Shown here: piece after piece, positions 33,888-44,850 of the stretch | How the letters are laid out: every line of letters begins with the position of its first letter | How positions within the stretch are numbered: the first letter of the stretch is position 1 | DNA from: Viscum album | Lineage: Eukaryota > Streptophyta > Magnoliopsida > Santalales > Viscaceae | Direction: 5' to 3' | Assembly (NCBI GenBank): GCA_963277665.1 | Contig: OY728136.1 | Location: 1,974,944,576-1,975,008,575 of the forward strand | Length of the DNA: 64,000 bases | The notes under the pieces: generated by a model | What the model saw: the letters and a program-made list of their open reading frames with translations, nothing else | Databases searched by the model: none | What the model was told of the DNA's origin: nothing | Position numbers and translations under genes: made by a program

Positions 33888-33924
33888 ATACCCTGAGAGG
33901 GGGGGGGGGTGTGAATCAGGGTAT
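33888..33924. repeat. Inverted repeat around an 11-G run (left copia LTR)
   Basis: ATACCCTGA at 33888-33896 and TCAGGGTAT at 33916-33924 are perfect complements, and an 11-G run (33899-33909) lies in the loop. The other LTR has the same arrangement with 12 G at 40347-40380. On the element strand the loop is C-rich and lies near the LTR 3' end. Confidence 0.8.
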
Positions 33925-34929
33925 GGATATTATTTTTCAAAATTCTTCCTGACCCACTGGATCGTGACCTTTTTATTACAAGGGTCAATTTTTTTCACTT
34001 TTGTGTTTATTGTGACCACTTATTTTATTCTTTATCTAATGATGATGCATTAAATGCATTGTAGGGAAGCATGTAGGCAGACATAGAGATTTTTACTTGG
34101 TTCACCCTCACTGGGCTACGTCCAAGGAGCATACAACAACGATATGCAATTGTACCAAATCCACTGAAGCACACTGTTTTTTACATGGTTTGGGATAGAT
34201 CACTTCTATTCCCAGGATTACTGCCATTACAATGTTTAGGGTCAGCTCACTGCTTTCCCAAATATCACTCTCTATTTCTCTCTCTGGCTCACTACTAGTG
34301 GAGAGGATCACCTTCTTCCTCTTCCTTTGCTCACTGCTCTGGAAAGGATCCACTCACAGTTTATAGACCTTTAGGTCTCTTCATTATCACTAATGAATAC
34401 ATCCTCTTTTTTATGTAGATTTTCTGCTGAAGTCCAACATTCACCCATAGATGAATGTCACATTGCACCGAAGGTATCGAGTAATCTTTCATGTTTCGTG
34501 CATCCCTAAAAGGACTGTCATGCTTCTACCATACCTGGTGCGCTTCTCCAAGCTGTCGTGCAAGTTCGCATCAACCACTTGCACGACACTCACTTCTTCA
34601 AATTCAACCTTGTGCGACTCACACCCTTATACACCGAAACTAATTTTGGCGTGCACATATCAACTGTCGCACTTCTTCAAAGCCTAGCATGCAAGTGTCA
34701 CCAAACCACCTACGTGACACCCCCTTCTTGAATTCTTAAATTGGGAGACTCTCACCCTTTCTTGCCCAAACCAATTTGGGCATGCAACTATCAACTGGTG
34801 TGCAACTTCTGAATATATTTATACTTGCGCGACCACAACACCTCTTGGGCAACCACAACACCTGCGTGATGAGATCTCTGATTTTCTATAAGCGTTGAAC
34901 TCACTACCGAATAAGGAGGGGTCGATCTC

Positions 34930-34937
34930 TATTTATA
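34930..34937 (-). promoter_or_regulatory. TATA box in the 3' copia LTR
   Basis: The plus strand TATTTATA reads CTATAAATAGAGATCGA on the element strand, about 530 bases from the LTR start. The same box is present in the other LTR at 41388-41395. Confidence 0.62.
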
Positions 34938-35464
34938 GGCATTTAGATACCCTGAGTGACGGCACGCAACTATCCTCTCGGTGTGCTATTCCAGCCGCCC
35001 TAGTCCCTGTCGCCCTAGACACTTGCACGATCAAACCTAAAACATGGGCGCTCCTTTTTATTTTTACATATTTTTATATTATGATCTTGAAAAACATATG
35101 GCACACAAGTTTCCAAGCCCCCAAGACAATGGCACACATGATCCTTTTCTAGAAACAAGTTTTCTCCATTTATCAATTTTGAAGTCCAAAAATTTGGTAA
35201 ACTTTAGACAATGGTGCCACCTTGTATCTAGTCTTTTTGAACCACCTCCAGATCAACCATTCCTTTGTTGACGTTCTTGAATCAATCATGGATCAATAAC
35301 AACATCCCTTGAACTCGACATGCCAACATGAAATCCCCTCTGTTAAAAAATTTGTATGTGATGGTTTTCTTTGCCAACAAACACAACACAAAAGCCTACA
35401 TTGTCAACAAACTAAATCCACTCAAAAATGATTCAATGATACCTTGAGTGATTTTTGTCCAACA

Positions 35465-35478
35465 ATATCCCCCTTTGA
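35465..35478 (-). other. Polypurine tract of the copia element
   Basis: ATATCCCCCTTTGA on the plus strand is TCAAAGGGGGATAT on the element strand, directly before the TGTTGGACA start of the 3' LTR. Confidence 0.7.
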
Positions 35479-36139
35479 GTTTTTTTTGATAACTATTCTA
35501 TAAAAAGATACATCATTGATTCTTCAACCACCATTAGCCTATTGCAATTCTGATAGCGATCAAGGATTTACTCAACACATACTCTAAACCCACATGAGTG
35601 ATGCTTGACATGATAAACAAGAGTAAATAAAATGTTCATCATCAAATCACTTCAACGTTGACACCCACTGTTGATGCCAAAATGATACCAATTGTTGGAA
35701 ATAATCTTACCGCATTCCAACACCAATATTCTGCTTTTATCATGATCCTCAGCTATCGTGATATCTATTATTTGATCGATCACTTATAGAATCGTCAGAT
35801 TTGATACTCTCCCTGTCTGCTCACAGCTTTAACTCTTGTCATCTGCAAATCCTCTTCAGCACTATTTCATGTGTTGTCCAAGCTATGCTCTGGCTATGCA
35901 CTTTGAACCAGCCTCAACTCCCCCTATCTGGATACTCCACCTATCAGCTTCTCCTCGTATCATTCATGATTTCTCAAATAGCCACACCGTCTCTCCCTTG
36001 AACAATCACTATCTTCTCCCGCTTTTTCAACAAACCCAAAGGTCACTGCTTCATATTCTATAATAGAGTAGAGAACACATATCAGTACATTAGGGGAAAC
36101 CACATCATACCTCAGAGAGAGGGGGCGATTTCATATCCA

Positions 36140-36700
36140 CATTCTTTTAAGTGCGGGGAGTCGACTGAACTCCCAGAGCCAATCGATGCCTTTCAAACGC
36201 TTCCTTGCGTAAGACTTTGTTAGAATTTCTACAACCTGTAGTTATATAGGCACATAATCTAACTTCCCAATTCCCTGATCAACATTCTCCTTGATAAACT
36301 GATAATTTATCTCAATGTGCTTTGTCCGTGAGTGATGGGAGGGATTTTTGAGAAGATTTATAGCACTTGAGTTATCGCACTGGATTCTGATCTGAGATTT
36401 TACTTAAATGCCCATATCATCAAGCTGCTGCTTCATCCACAATAACTATGTGCAAGATTGAGTGGCGACAATATACTCAACTTCTAAGGTTCTCAATGAA
36501 ATGAAATCTTGCTTCTTTCTTAGCCAAGAAATACACAAACCACCAAGATAGAATGCACCTCCTGACATTGATTTCCTATCATCTGCTGATCCGTCCCAAT
36601 CTTCTTCTGTATATCCCAAAATCTCTTGATTAGATTTTCCAATATACTTCAAACCAAAATCCACAGTTCCCTTGATATACCGAAGTATTATTTTGACTTG
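36140..36700 (-). pseudogene. Copia RNase H and C-terminal end of pol
   Basis: The open stretch at 36446-36664 shows the copia RNase H in clear form: L-G-Y-T-E-E-D-W-D-G-S (the S-D-A-D-W region, with the first Asp as Glu), D-D-R-K-S-M-S-G-G-A-F-Y-L-G-G, S-W-L-R-K-K-Q and T-L-E-V-E-Y-I-V-A, where the catalytic Glu is kept. Downstream, in the next frame, come I-Q-C-D-N-S-S-A-I, H-S-R-T-K-H-I-E-I and an E-I-L-T-K-S segment (for I-F-T-K) near 36240-36380, the normal end of copia pol. This domain removes RNA from the hybrid during copying. Single frameshifts separate the pieces. Confidence 0.88.
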
Positions 36701-37480
36701 AAGAATGCGGATTTCTTTGGGATTTATTTGATATCATGCTTCTTGGCATGAGGAAAATACAATGTCAGGACTTATCACTGTCAGGTACAACAATCTCTGA
36801 ATCATCTACCCGTATTATATTATATTAACTACCTTTCCATTATCATCTTTTGATAATTTCATTCGGGTCGCAACTAGAGTTTTCATCTCCTTTTAATTTT
36901 CCATTCCACATCTTCTCAGAACCTCCATGGCATATTTGGAATGATAAATTAATGTTCCATGCTCTTGGCACTAGTTTCTGTCCATATAATGTCTTCTTCA
37001 GCTAAAAAACCTTGTTATTATCCTTATGAATGAGAAAAACATCTGGATTTGCAATATTCACTTCTTCTTCTAGAACCCCATTCAATAATTCTGATTTTAC
37101 ATCCTTCTGGAACACATTGAACTTATGTTGCACTACAATGGATAGGAATAATCTGATTGTCTCCAGCCATACAACTAGTGGAAATGTCTCATCGACATCT
37201 ATTCCATCTATCTGGGAGTATCCTTTACACACTATTCATGCTTTGTTTTAGATAACTATGCCATATTCATTCATCTTGTTGTGATAGACCCATCTAGTCT
37301 CGATGGAATTTTTTATCTTCTAGCCTTGAAACAATATCCCATGTCTAATTATTTTCTAAATCAGCATCAATCACCTCTGCTCCCCTTTTGTTTCTTTCCA
37401 CATCATCACATTTATGATGAAATTTCTCACTATTTTATTATTCAGTGGCATCATTTCATTCAGCTTATTTTCTGAGCTTC
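36700..37480 (-). pseudogene. Copia reverse transcriptase remnant
   Basis: The clearest part is 37002-37232: C-K-G-Y-S-Q, G-I-D-V-D-E-T-F-P-L-V-V, I-R-L-F-L-S and V-F-Q-K-D-V-K-S-E-L-L-N-G-V-L-E-E-E-V. This is the N-terminal palm of copia RT; the family has F-A-P-V-A and Q-M-D-V-K-(T/S)-A-F-L-N-G. The catalytic Y-V-D-D region should lie near 36830-36900, but I cannot mark the residues because the frame is broken there. It would have copied element RNA. It is dead in this copy. Confidence 0.82.
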
Positions 37481-38650
37481 TTGTTGAAACATTGTGAATA
37501 TTTTCTCTTAGCTTCTTAGTATCCTAAAAAGAGCTAACTGATACCATAATGTTAGAACAAACAATATAAGCATGAGATGCATGATTATTAATTTTTATCC
37601 CTCAATATGTCTTCCCTCGATAGACGAAATTTGAGCTGATTCATCCAATTATTTCTTTGATGGATCTTGCATCTGATTTTGTTATTGAATACTTCCCCTA
37701 TGTTATGCAACACTTCCTGGGGTTATGCCCACTGTTTAGACCCATAAACACTCTTCTTATCCCGCATCATTTATTCTCATCTCCCATTCAGCATTGAGAC
37801 ATTAAAAAAATATCTAAGCTTACTGAGTTGGAACACAGTGTAGGAAACAAGAGATAATGTTAATAACACAATCACATCTTATTCTTCTATGTTTCTCCTT
37901 TTTTTCTTTACCTTTGGTACCTGATTTGAGTCAATTGAAATTCTAAAGCAAATCACATTTTACTATGCATCTTTAGATTCCACTTCCCCATGGATTGTAT
38001 CTCCATAAAACCTTAAACACATGAATCATCAGTTAATAGATTTTATATAAAAAGGGAGAGGGGAAATTTCTGGAATCCTTAAGAAGAGGATTGTGGTTGA
38101 TCCTAATGGGTCAACCCATTGATTATTTCTTGCATAGAAACACACTCTTTCTTTTCCTGCTATAACTTCCTAGACAACTTCAAATGATCTGGCCATATGA
38201 CTAAGCATTCATTACCCACATGCTGAGTCTTTCTATGATATGTATATTCAGTTGGCCTGGACTTTCTCATCATTTGGGTTTTAATCCCACCAGTACACAT
38301 TTCCTTCTTTTATGTTCCACCAAAATTCCATTTCCATTGATTCTTTCTCTAGGTAGGAATCTCTCCACTTGTCATATTCTATTTCTTCTTCCACCATTGC
38401 AGTGGTATTTCTCTTTCCTCCACTTCTCACTGAGGAACACAACATACAGATATTTCAATGCATTCTTTGTTCAACATTCTTTTATTAGATATCTGATTCA
38501 CCACAATATTTTTCACTGGTGCTGAATTCTCACCTAAATGTGCATTATTCTTTCTAATAGATGGAGTAGATCTCCCCTCAATCTTCCAGGTTTGTTCACA
38601 TTCTCTCTCTAAGATTTTTTGTGAGTGTGACAGAGAAGGTTATTGATAAA
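37480..38650 (-). pseudogene. Probable copia protease/integrase region, worn
   Basis: By position between gag and RT this must be the protease-integrase part of a copia element. The minus strand shows only broken frames and I cannot place the H-H-C-C or D-D-E residues with confidence. A C-rich, T-rich composition on the plus strand continues through it, as in the neighbouring coding parts. The call rests on context rather than on motifs. Confidence 0.4.
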
Positions 38651-38654
38651 CCTA

Positions 38655-40258
38655 TCATTTATCTCCTTGTGATTCCCCTAATGTTGAAACCCTTTTTTTC
38701 AATATACCACATTCTCTTCCAATGTAGGATTTATCATTATACACCATGTGAGTCATGAATCTCTTCTCAAGTTCCTTTTTCTTTACTTCTTTCTTCTTAC
38801 TGCATTGTCTTTCCAAATGCCCATAATCAGAAGATATAAAGCATTTTCCATCAAAGGAATTCCTCATTTCAACATTTCTATATCGAGATGTTGATGCAGC
38901 TTGAGTTCCTCCCCTGATATTGAGCTCTTGAGCTTCCCTACACATACTCATGGTGTGTCCCATTCTTCCACAGTAATAGAATCTAATAAATTATTTCCTT
39001 TGAGAGGCTCTTATTTCTAATTTCTCTAAACACTTATTTTTATTATCATATACATTAATGTTTCTATTTTCATAGTCGGAAATGTATTCCTAAGCCTCTA
39101 AACAAAATATTGATGTGTGGTCATGAATCCCACAGAAATAGAACATGTCATCACTACTTCTTGTAACTGTCCTGTTAGGCCAGTTTCCAGCACCTACATG
39201 ATTTCCTCTACTTATGGAACTATTCATGGCTCTCTTTCTGTCATGCACGGGAGGTAATTCATAAAATCCAATACCATTTTCCCAAACTATATGATCTTTG
39301 AGATGAGAAAATTTGTTCTTGTTTCTTTTCAAAAATTTGAAAAAAAAATTTATATTACATCATCTCTTGCTGAAGGATAATCAAATAGTAAGTGCAAGAC
39401 ATCCTTTATTTTAGGCTTTCCTCTAGGATTGGATTTCTCTACTTCCTTCTTCACTGATTCTAGCTCTTATTACAACTTTTTAATATTTATATCCCTTGAT
39501 TCAAGTTGGGCATTGAGTTATCTTCTGATAATCTTTCCATAACTCATCTCATCTTACAATTCTCATGTGAGATTTTCTACCATATCACATTGCTACTTTA
39601 CTTTCAATTTTTCCTGAGAAACAGATTCAGAGACAGATACATTCTCTTGTTATAGCCATTGATTCCTTTGAACTTTTTCAAACAACTATATGGATAGATC
39701 TCCATTTATAGATTTCAGATTTTGAGCTTTATATGAATTCAGATTCCCTTCATATTCATCAGCCTTTTGTTTTCCTTTAATTATAGCCATCTTTTGTAGA
39801 TCTTAACCTTGGGAATAATTCTTCTCCCTTAGTTTAGTAGCCACATCAATAAGCCTTTGATTTAATCCTCTTAGCTTGTTGACCTCAATTTCCAATACTT
39901 GAATTCAGATATCTATAGATTTAACTTCTTCATCAAATTTCTGATCTAATTTCATTGTCATGTTGACAACATCTACTGGTGACCTCATTGTTGGAAATTC
40001 ATCATCATCAGTTGTTTCAATATCACTTTGAAGTTCATGTACTTCACTCATTACTACATCATGATTGAGTGAATCAATCTTGTCCCTATCAGATTCATCC
40101 AGGACTTCCTTTAGTAAGCTGTTTGATTCTTTTAGTTGAATAACACTTTTTCCATAAACACTTCCACACTGAGGGATATCACCTATCTTCTGATACTTCT
40201 TTGATGTTTTTCCCTTTCCATGGAACACTGAGATAAGAGTAGACTGATTTAAGCACAC
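38655..40258 (-). pseudogene. Copia gag remnant with zinc-knuckle-like motifs
   Basis: Several open stretches run in order. The stretch 39905-40258 (117 codons) has an acidic, Lys-rich sequence with D-I-E-T-T-D-D-D-E-F. The stretch 39090-39332 ends F-Y-F-C-G-I-H-D-H-T-S-I-F-C, a C-x3-H-x6-C remnant. The stretch 38655-38963 has G-K-C-F-I-S-S-D-Y-G-H-L-E-R-Q-C, a CCHC knuckle with its second Cys replaced, next to G-H-T-M-S-M-C. Two or three knuckles in series suggest a nucleocapsid region. Gag would form the particle. The spacing to the primer site (about 65 bases) is short. Confidence 0.62.
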
Positions 40259-40310
40259 AAATCGACTACACCAAGTCGTAGCAAAAAAATCTGATAAAAG
40301 AAACCTATCC

Positions 40311-40323
40311 CTATGATACCAAT
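40311..40323 (-). other. Primer binding site of the copia element
   Basis: On the element strand, ATTGGTATCATAG follows directly on the LTR end TTAACA. TGGTATCA is the core of the initiator-Met tRNA primer site used by most plant copia elements. Confidence 0.72.
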
Positions 40324-41921
40324 TGTTAAGACCAATAGGGGCCTATATACCCTGAGGGGGGGGGGGGTGAACCAGGGTATGGATATTCTTTTTCAAAATT
40401 CTTCCTGCCCCACTGGATCATGACCTCTTTATTACAAGGGTCAATTTTCTTTCACTTTTGTGTTTATTGTGACCACTTCTTTTATTATTTATCTAATGAT
40501 GATGCTTTAAATGCTATTCATGGAAGCAAGTAGGCAGACACAAAATTTTTTACTTGGTTCACCCTCATTGGGATACGTCCAAGGAGCATACAATGACGAT
40601 GTGCCACAGTACCAAATCCACTAAAGCACACTACTATTACGAGGTTCGGGATAGATCACTTCTATTCCCAGGCTCACTTCCTTTACAATGTTTAGGGTCA
40701 GCTCCCTACTTTACCAAGGGTCACTCCTTGTTTCTCTCTCTCTGGCTCACTGCCAGTGGAGAGGATAACCTTATTCATCTTCCTTTTCTCACTCCTCTAG
40801 AAAGGATCCGCTCATAGTTTATATACCTATATATTTCTTCGTTATCACTAATGAATGCATCCTCTGTTTTATGTAGATGCTCTATCAAAGTCCAACTTTC
40901 ACATGTAGATTAAACTCACTATGCACCAAAGGTATTAGGAAATCATCCAGCTTTCGCGCAGCCCTAAAATGACTGTCATGATTCTACCATACCTAGTGCG
41001 CTTCTCCAAGCCGGCCCGCAAGTTCACCTCAACCAACATCACGACACTCACTTGTTTTACTTAAAACTTGCGCGACTTACACCCTTTTATGCCCAAACCA
41101 ATTTTGGTGTGCAACTATCAACTGTCGCGCTTGGTCAAAGCCTATTGTACAAGTGTCACCAAAACACCAGTGCAGCACCCCCTTCTTCAAATCTAAACTT
41201 GGGCAACTCTCACCCTTTCTCTCTTAGACCACATTGGGCATGAAACTATCAACTGGCGCACAACTTCAGAATATCATTATACTTGCGCGACCACACCACC
41301 ACTTGCGCAACCACAACACCTGTGCAACGGGAGCTATGATTTTTTCTAAGTGTTGAAATCGCTACCGAATGAGGAGGGGTAGACCTCTATTTATATGAAT
41401 TTGGATACCCTGATCGATGGTGCACAAATATCCTCTCGGCGTGCAAGTCCAGCTGCCCTAGACCCTGTCGCCCTAGTCACTTGCGCGACCAAACCTAAAA
41501 CATGGGCACTATTTTTTATTTTTCCATATTTTTATGTTCTGTTATTGAAAAACATATAAAGCACATGTTCCCAAGCCTCCAAGACAACAGCGCGCAAGTC
41601 CCTTTTCCAAAAATAGTTTTCTCCACTTTTCAATTTTGAGGTCCAAAAATTTGGAAAACACTAGAAAACAACGCCACCTTGTATCTGCTCTTTTTGAACC
41701 ACCTCCAGATCAACCTTTACTTTGTCGACATTCATTAATCAATCATGGATCGATAAAAACATCCCTTGAACTCGACATGACCCCATGAAATCCCATTTTT
41801 CAACAAATTTGTATGTCATGGTTTTCTTTGTCAACAAACACAACACAAAATCCCACTATGTCAACAAACACAATCACCTCAAAAATGATTCAATCATACC
41901 TTGAGGTATTTCTGTCCAATA
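40324..41921 (-). repeat. 5' LTR of the copia element (1598 bp)
   Basis: It pairs with the left LTR over its whole length. On the element strand it ends GGTCTTAACA at 40324, next to the primer site, and starts near 41921 with TATTGGACAG, where the first bases have worn from TGTTGGACA. A TATA box lies at 41388-41395 and a 12-G run with its inverted repeat at 40347-40380. Confidence 0.88.
41388..41395 (-). promoter_or_regulatory. TATA box in the 5' copia LTR
   Basis: The plus strand TATTTATA reads TATAAATAGAGGTC on the element strand, about 530 bases from the LTR start. This is the promoter that would drive the genomic RNA. Confidence 0.62.
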
Positions 41922-41926
41922 ATATG
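41922..41926. repeat. Target-site duplication of the copia element, right copy (ATATG)
   Basis: ATATG directly follows the LTR end and equals 33860-33864. Confidence 0.88.
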
Positions 41927-42700
41927 CTTGATGACATGTTCTCTGTCTTATTTCACATGAAAGTGGGAAATTTCAATCTAGAGGGACAACTCGAGGCCAA
42001 TGATGAGATCCTAGTACTTCACCTCATTGTTAGTACAATCTTCTAACAACATGAATGAATATGGAAAAACAACTTGTGCTGGAGTGATGGAGATGATACA
42101 CATGCCCACTATTTTGAGTTTGGGGTCGTGGATCCTTCTGCCATTAGGGCTCCAGGAGCACCATGAAGGTGACTTTTTGAAACATGGAATGGTTTGGTTC
42201 ACCAAAAGGATTGCCTCATCAGGAAAATCAAGGTCTAGAGAATAGTATGTGGGAGAAGGATGGGTGATAAAGATTTATTCCAATGCATTTCCCTTAATAG
42301 GCTTATGGAGGAAAACCCTGACGTCGAACTACTGGAGGATTACTGCCCACTGAGATAGATTACCTATCAACATGGGAATGTTCCGGATGTACTTCAACGG
42401 TTCCACTCAGGACACCATCTATACCTCATGGTGCTACAAGTAAGGTTGCAATTTCTCCATTACGAATACCAGCAAAAGGATGCTCTACTTGATAGGGGAG
42501 TATCTGCTCCCTATATCGAGAAGAAATAGAGTGAGATAGTAATGACTGTTATACATTCCCTCATTGTTATTCTTGGCAAGACTGGCACCAAGAGATAGTT
42601 CCAGGGAAGTCACATAATGGACCAGGGGATTTCTGGAAATTGGTGGCATTAAGTCTGGAGTCTAGAGTAGATAATGCTTGATTTACTCAATAGTAGCCTA
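41927..42700 (-). pseudogene. RNase H region of the Tat-like element, including N-terminal archaeal-type RNase H
   Basis: At 42011-42100 the minus strand reads P-Y-S-F-M-L-L-E-D-C-T-N-N-E-V-K-Y, the motif (Y-S-F-x-L-x-x-x-C-T-N-N-x-x-E-Y, with the Glu as Lys) at the start of the second, archaeal-type RNase H of Tat elements. To its right (42210-42700) lies the first, gypsy-type RNase H, with only broken frames. The C-terminal half of the second domain is found beyond the copia insertion at 33500-33859. The double RNase H is the strongest lineage marker here. Confidence 0.72.
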
Positions 42701-43704
42701 AAATTATTCATCCCAATGTTAGATAGTTTCTTTCTTCATGGTCTGAGAAAAGAGATTACACATTTCTCCCATATTTGTGATGAATCGCTGTATGTAGGCC
42801 AAATGGACGTGAAAGCCTTGAAGCTCCTGAATGTTTCTCGGGGAGGGTATCAGGATGATGGCCTTGATCTTATTCAAATCAACATCGAATCCACTGTATC
42901 TGATAATGAATACAATAATCTTTCTAGAGGTAACCCCAAAGGCACACATCAATGGGTTCAACTTCAGGTGACGAGAATGGAGGAGGCTGACCAATTTATC
43001 ATGATCATTGAGATGGTCCCGATGTTGGTGATATTTGACCACCAGATTGTCTCCATAGCATTCCACCAATGTCCTGAGGATCATCTTAAATATGTAATGC
43101 ATGGAACAATTTTAGGTGGAACCTGCATTCTTTAGACCAAATGGAATTATTTGGTAGAAGAAAGTACCTTGTGGTGCTTTGAAGACTGTAGACTCTTCAT
43201 CCTTAGGGCCCATTCAGATCTGTTTATACCTAGACTACCCATCCATGAAAGAGAGTGCATGTAACCTTGTGGTTAATCAATCAATAGTTCCATCATAGGA
43301 AGGGGAAAATCATCTTTCAGATAGTGAAGGTTTAGATCTGAGAAGTCAATGAAGACTATGATATGTCTATTCTTATTCATGAAGGGCACTTAGTTGGATA
43401 ACCATATGGGGTATTGAACCTCCAGGATGAAGTTGGATCTAATAAGATTATCAACATTAGCCCCGACCATAGCACAATGAGATGGGTGCATCTTTCAGGG
43501 AGGTTTTTTGAACCCACAATGATTTTCTAGATGACCGATGTGGTGTACGACTTCCTCAAGATCGTGTCCTACCATTTCATCACGACTCCTGGAAAATACA
43601 TCATGATTATTCTTCCGAAAGTCTACATAATTATGTTTCTCTTCAATAGGCATAGCGTCACTGATCAATGTGGGTTTCATATCTACCTCTCTTTTGAGGT
43701 TCAC
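42700..43704 (-). pseudogene. Reverse transcriptase of the Tat-like element
   Basis: Read right to left, 43495-43704 gives D-V-F-S-R-S-R-D-E-M, the D-V-F-A-W-(S)-x-x-D-M segment that precedes RT, then Y-P-I-W-L-S-N. At 43100-43400 come V-F-I-D-F-S-D-L-N, K-D-D-F-P-L-P and M-D-G-like palm motifs. The open stretch 42719-43102 has C-Y-G-D-N-L-V-V at the catalytic site (Y-V-D-D in the family; only the first Asp remains), C-A-F-G-V-T-S-R-K, F-I-I-R-Y-S-G and L-A-Y-I-Q-R-F-I. The wording is Tat/Athila-type. Frameshifts and stops are few compared with E1-E3. Confidence 0.88.
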
Positions 43705-44850
43705 CTATACCAATTCATCGAACGTGTTGGAGACACCCTCTTTGAACGAAGGAGGATAATATTATAAATCACCTTCTTCACATATAAGGGAGGGATCCTC
43801 AATACGAGGTGTTTCCTATGAGTCAAAATATCCCAATGGGAGACTGGTTCCAGCCTGAGTGGCAGCAGACACTTCATCGAGGGACTTCTGTGTGGCCTAA
43901 ACCATGGTAATGAAAGATGTCGATCCGATACCATCCGGTCTTCGGCCCAAGGGGCCACACTTGACTATATAGAAGAAATAGTGGAGTTTCATATTGATCT
44001 GGTTTATCCCATCCTGACAGAATAATCATGTATGGCGTATCTCTATTTCCTTGGATTGAACATCCTGATACGTTATAAGTGTAGGGGGATTTGGGATCAT
44101 TGAGCCTGATTTTGGTAAGAATAAGAGGTCATCTTCTGGAATCTCATAGACATGGGAATGTGCATCCCCATAATTCCAGAAACAACAAATAACTATCCAA
44201 TATTTAGGTTCATAGCCTCCAATTGATGGATTAGGAATATGTAGGCATCATTCAGGTCTATCCACGGGTCAGTTGCATCCATAGCATGTTCAAACTCATT
44301 ACATGAAATATGTTTGTCCTTCATCTTTTAATAGTCAACCTCTAGGTAGGGGGATTCACAAGGGTTATAGGGAGACACGTCACCTTGGAGTATGCCCACC
44401 CGACCATTAAGGGAGTACTTAAGGCACTGGTGACATGATGAAGGGACTGACACATGTAGGTGGAGCAATGTCCTACCCATCAATGCATTGTAGGAGGTGT
44501 CTTGGGAGACAACCATGAACTCGGTGATAGCTACTAGACCATCGAACTAGGTTTTTAGAAAGATCTTGTCATCTAGTGTTTGTCCCATCTAATTTTAACC
44601 ATTCATTTTCAGGTCAGAGGGACTCAGATCATCCTTGGACAACTCCATTTTTTAAAGTGTCTTGGTTGGGATTAGGTTGACGCCCGATCTTATGTCAACA
44701 AGGAAGCGGAGAACCTTATTGCTATTAAAACGGTCAGTAATGTAAAATGGTAGATGTTACCCTATATGGGAGAGCATTCATCTTCTCTAGAGAAAGTGAT
44801 AGTGGCCTGGCATTCAGCATGCTGGACTGCCTCAGCATGGAAGGCTTCTA
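43705..44850 (-). pseudogene. Protease and protease-RT linker of the Tat-like element
   Basis: Near 44830 the minus strand reads A-E-C-Q-A-T-I-T-F-S, followed near 44700 by F-L-V-D-I-R-S-G-V-N-L-I-P. This is the aspartic protease region of Tat elements; the active-site triplet D-(S/T)-G has become D-I-R. S-P-S-D-L-K-M-N-G follows. At 44328-44516 comes Q-D-T-S-Y-N-A-L-M-G-R-T-L-L-H, a conserved linker motif (D-x-x-Y-N-x-L-L-G-R-x-x-L). The rest to 43705 is worn. Protease would have cut the polyprotein. The loss of the Gly shows this copy is dead. Confidence 0.78.

Larger units (their letters stand above)
33865..35464 (-). repeat. 3' LTR of the copia element (1600 bp)
   Basis: On the element strand it starts TGTTGGACAAAAATC (right edge 35464) and ends CTACCA (left edge 33865, a worn form of the TTAACA end of the other copy). 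It carries a TATA box at 34930-34937, a G11/C11 run enclosed by a short inverted repeat at 33888-33924, and many copies of a TTGCGCGAC-like phrase in worn form. The polypurine tract lies directly to its right. Confidence 0.88.
33865..41921 (-). mobile_element. Complete nested Ty1/copia element, minus strand
   Basis: Two direct LTRs of 1600 and 1598 bases flank 4.86 kb of internal sequence. Read right to left, it holds a primer site, gag with zinc-knuckle-like motifs, a worn protease/integrase region, RT, RNase H and a polypurine tract. RT before RNase H and after integrase is the copia order. ATATG duplications flank it. The LTRs look roughly nine-tenths alike over the part I compared, so it is an old insertion but younger than its Tat-like host. 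It interrupts the archaeal-type RNase H of that host. All its coding parts are broken. Confidence 0.9.

Noticed and set aside
34451..36063. Plus-strand frames in the copia LTR and just beyond (34451-34687, 34895-35271, 35801-36063)
   Set aside because: They lie in or next to an LTR, lack domains, and the copia genes read on the other strand.
42674..43135. 153-codon plus frame
   Set aside because: It is the shadow of the Tat-like RT, which has clear motifs on the minus strand.
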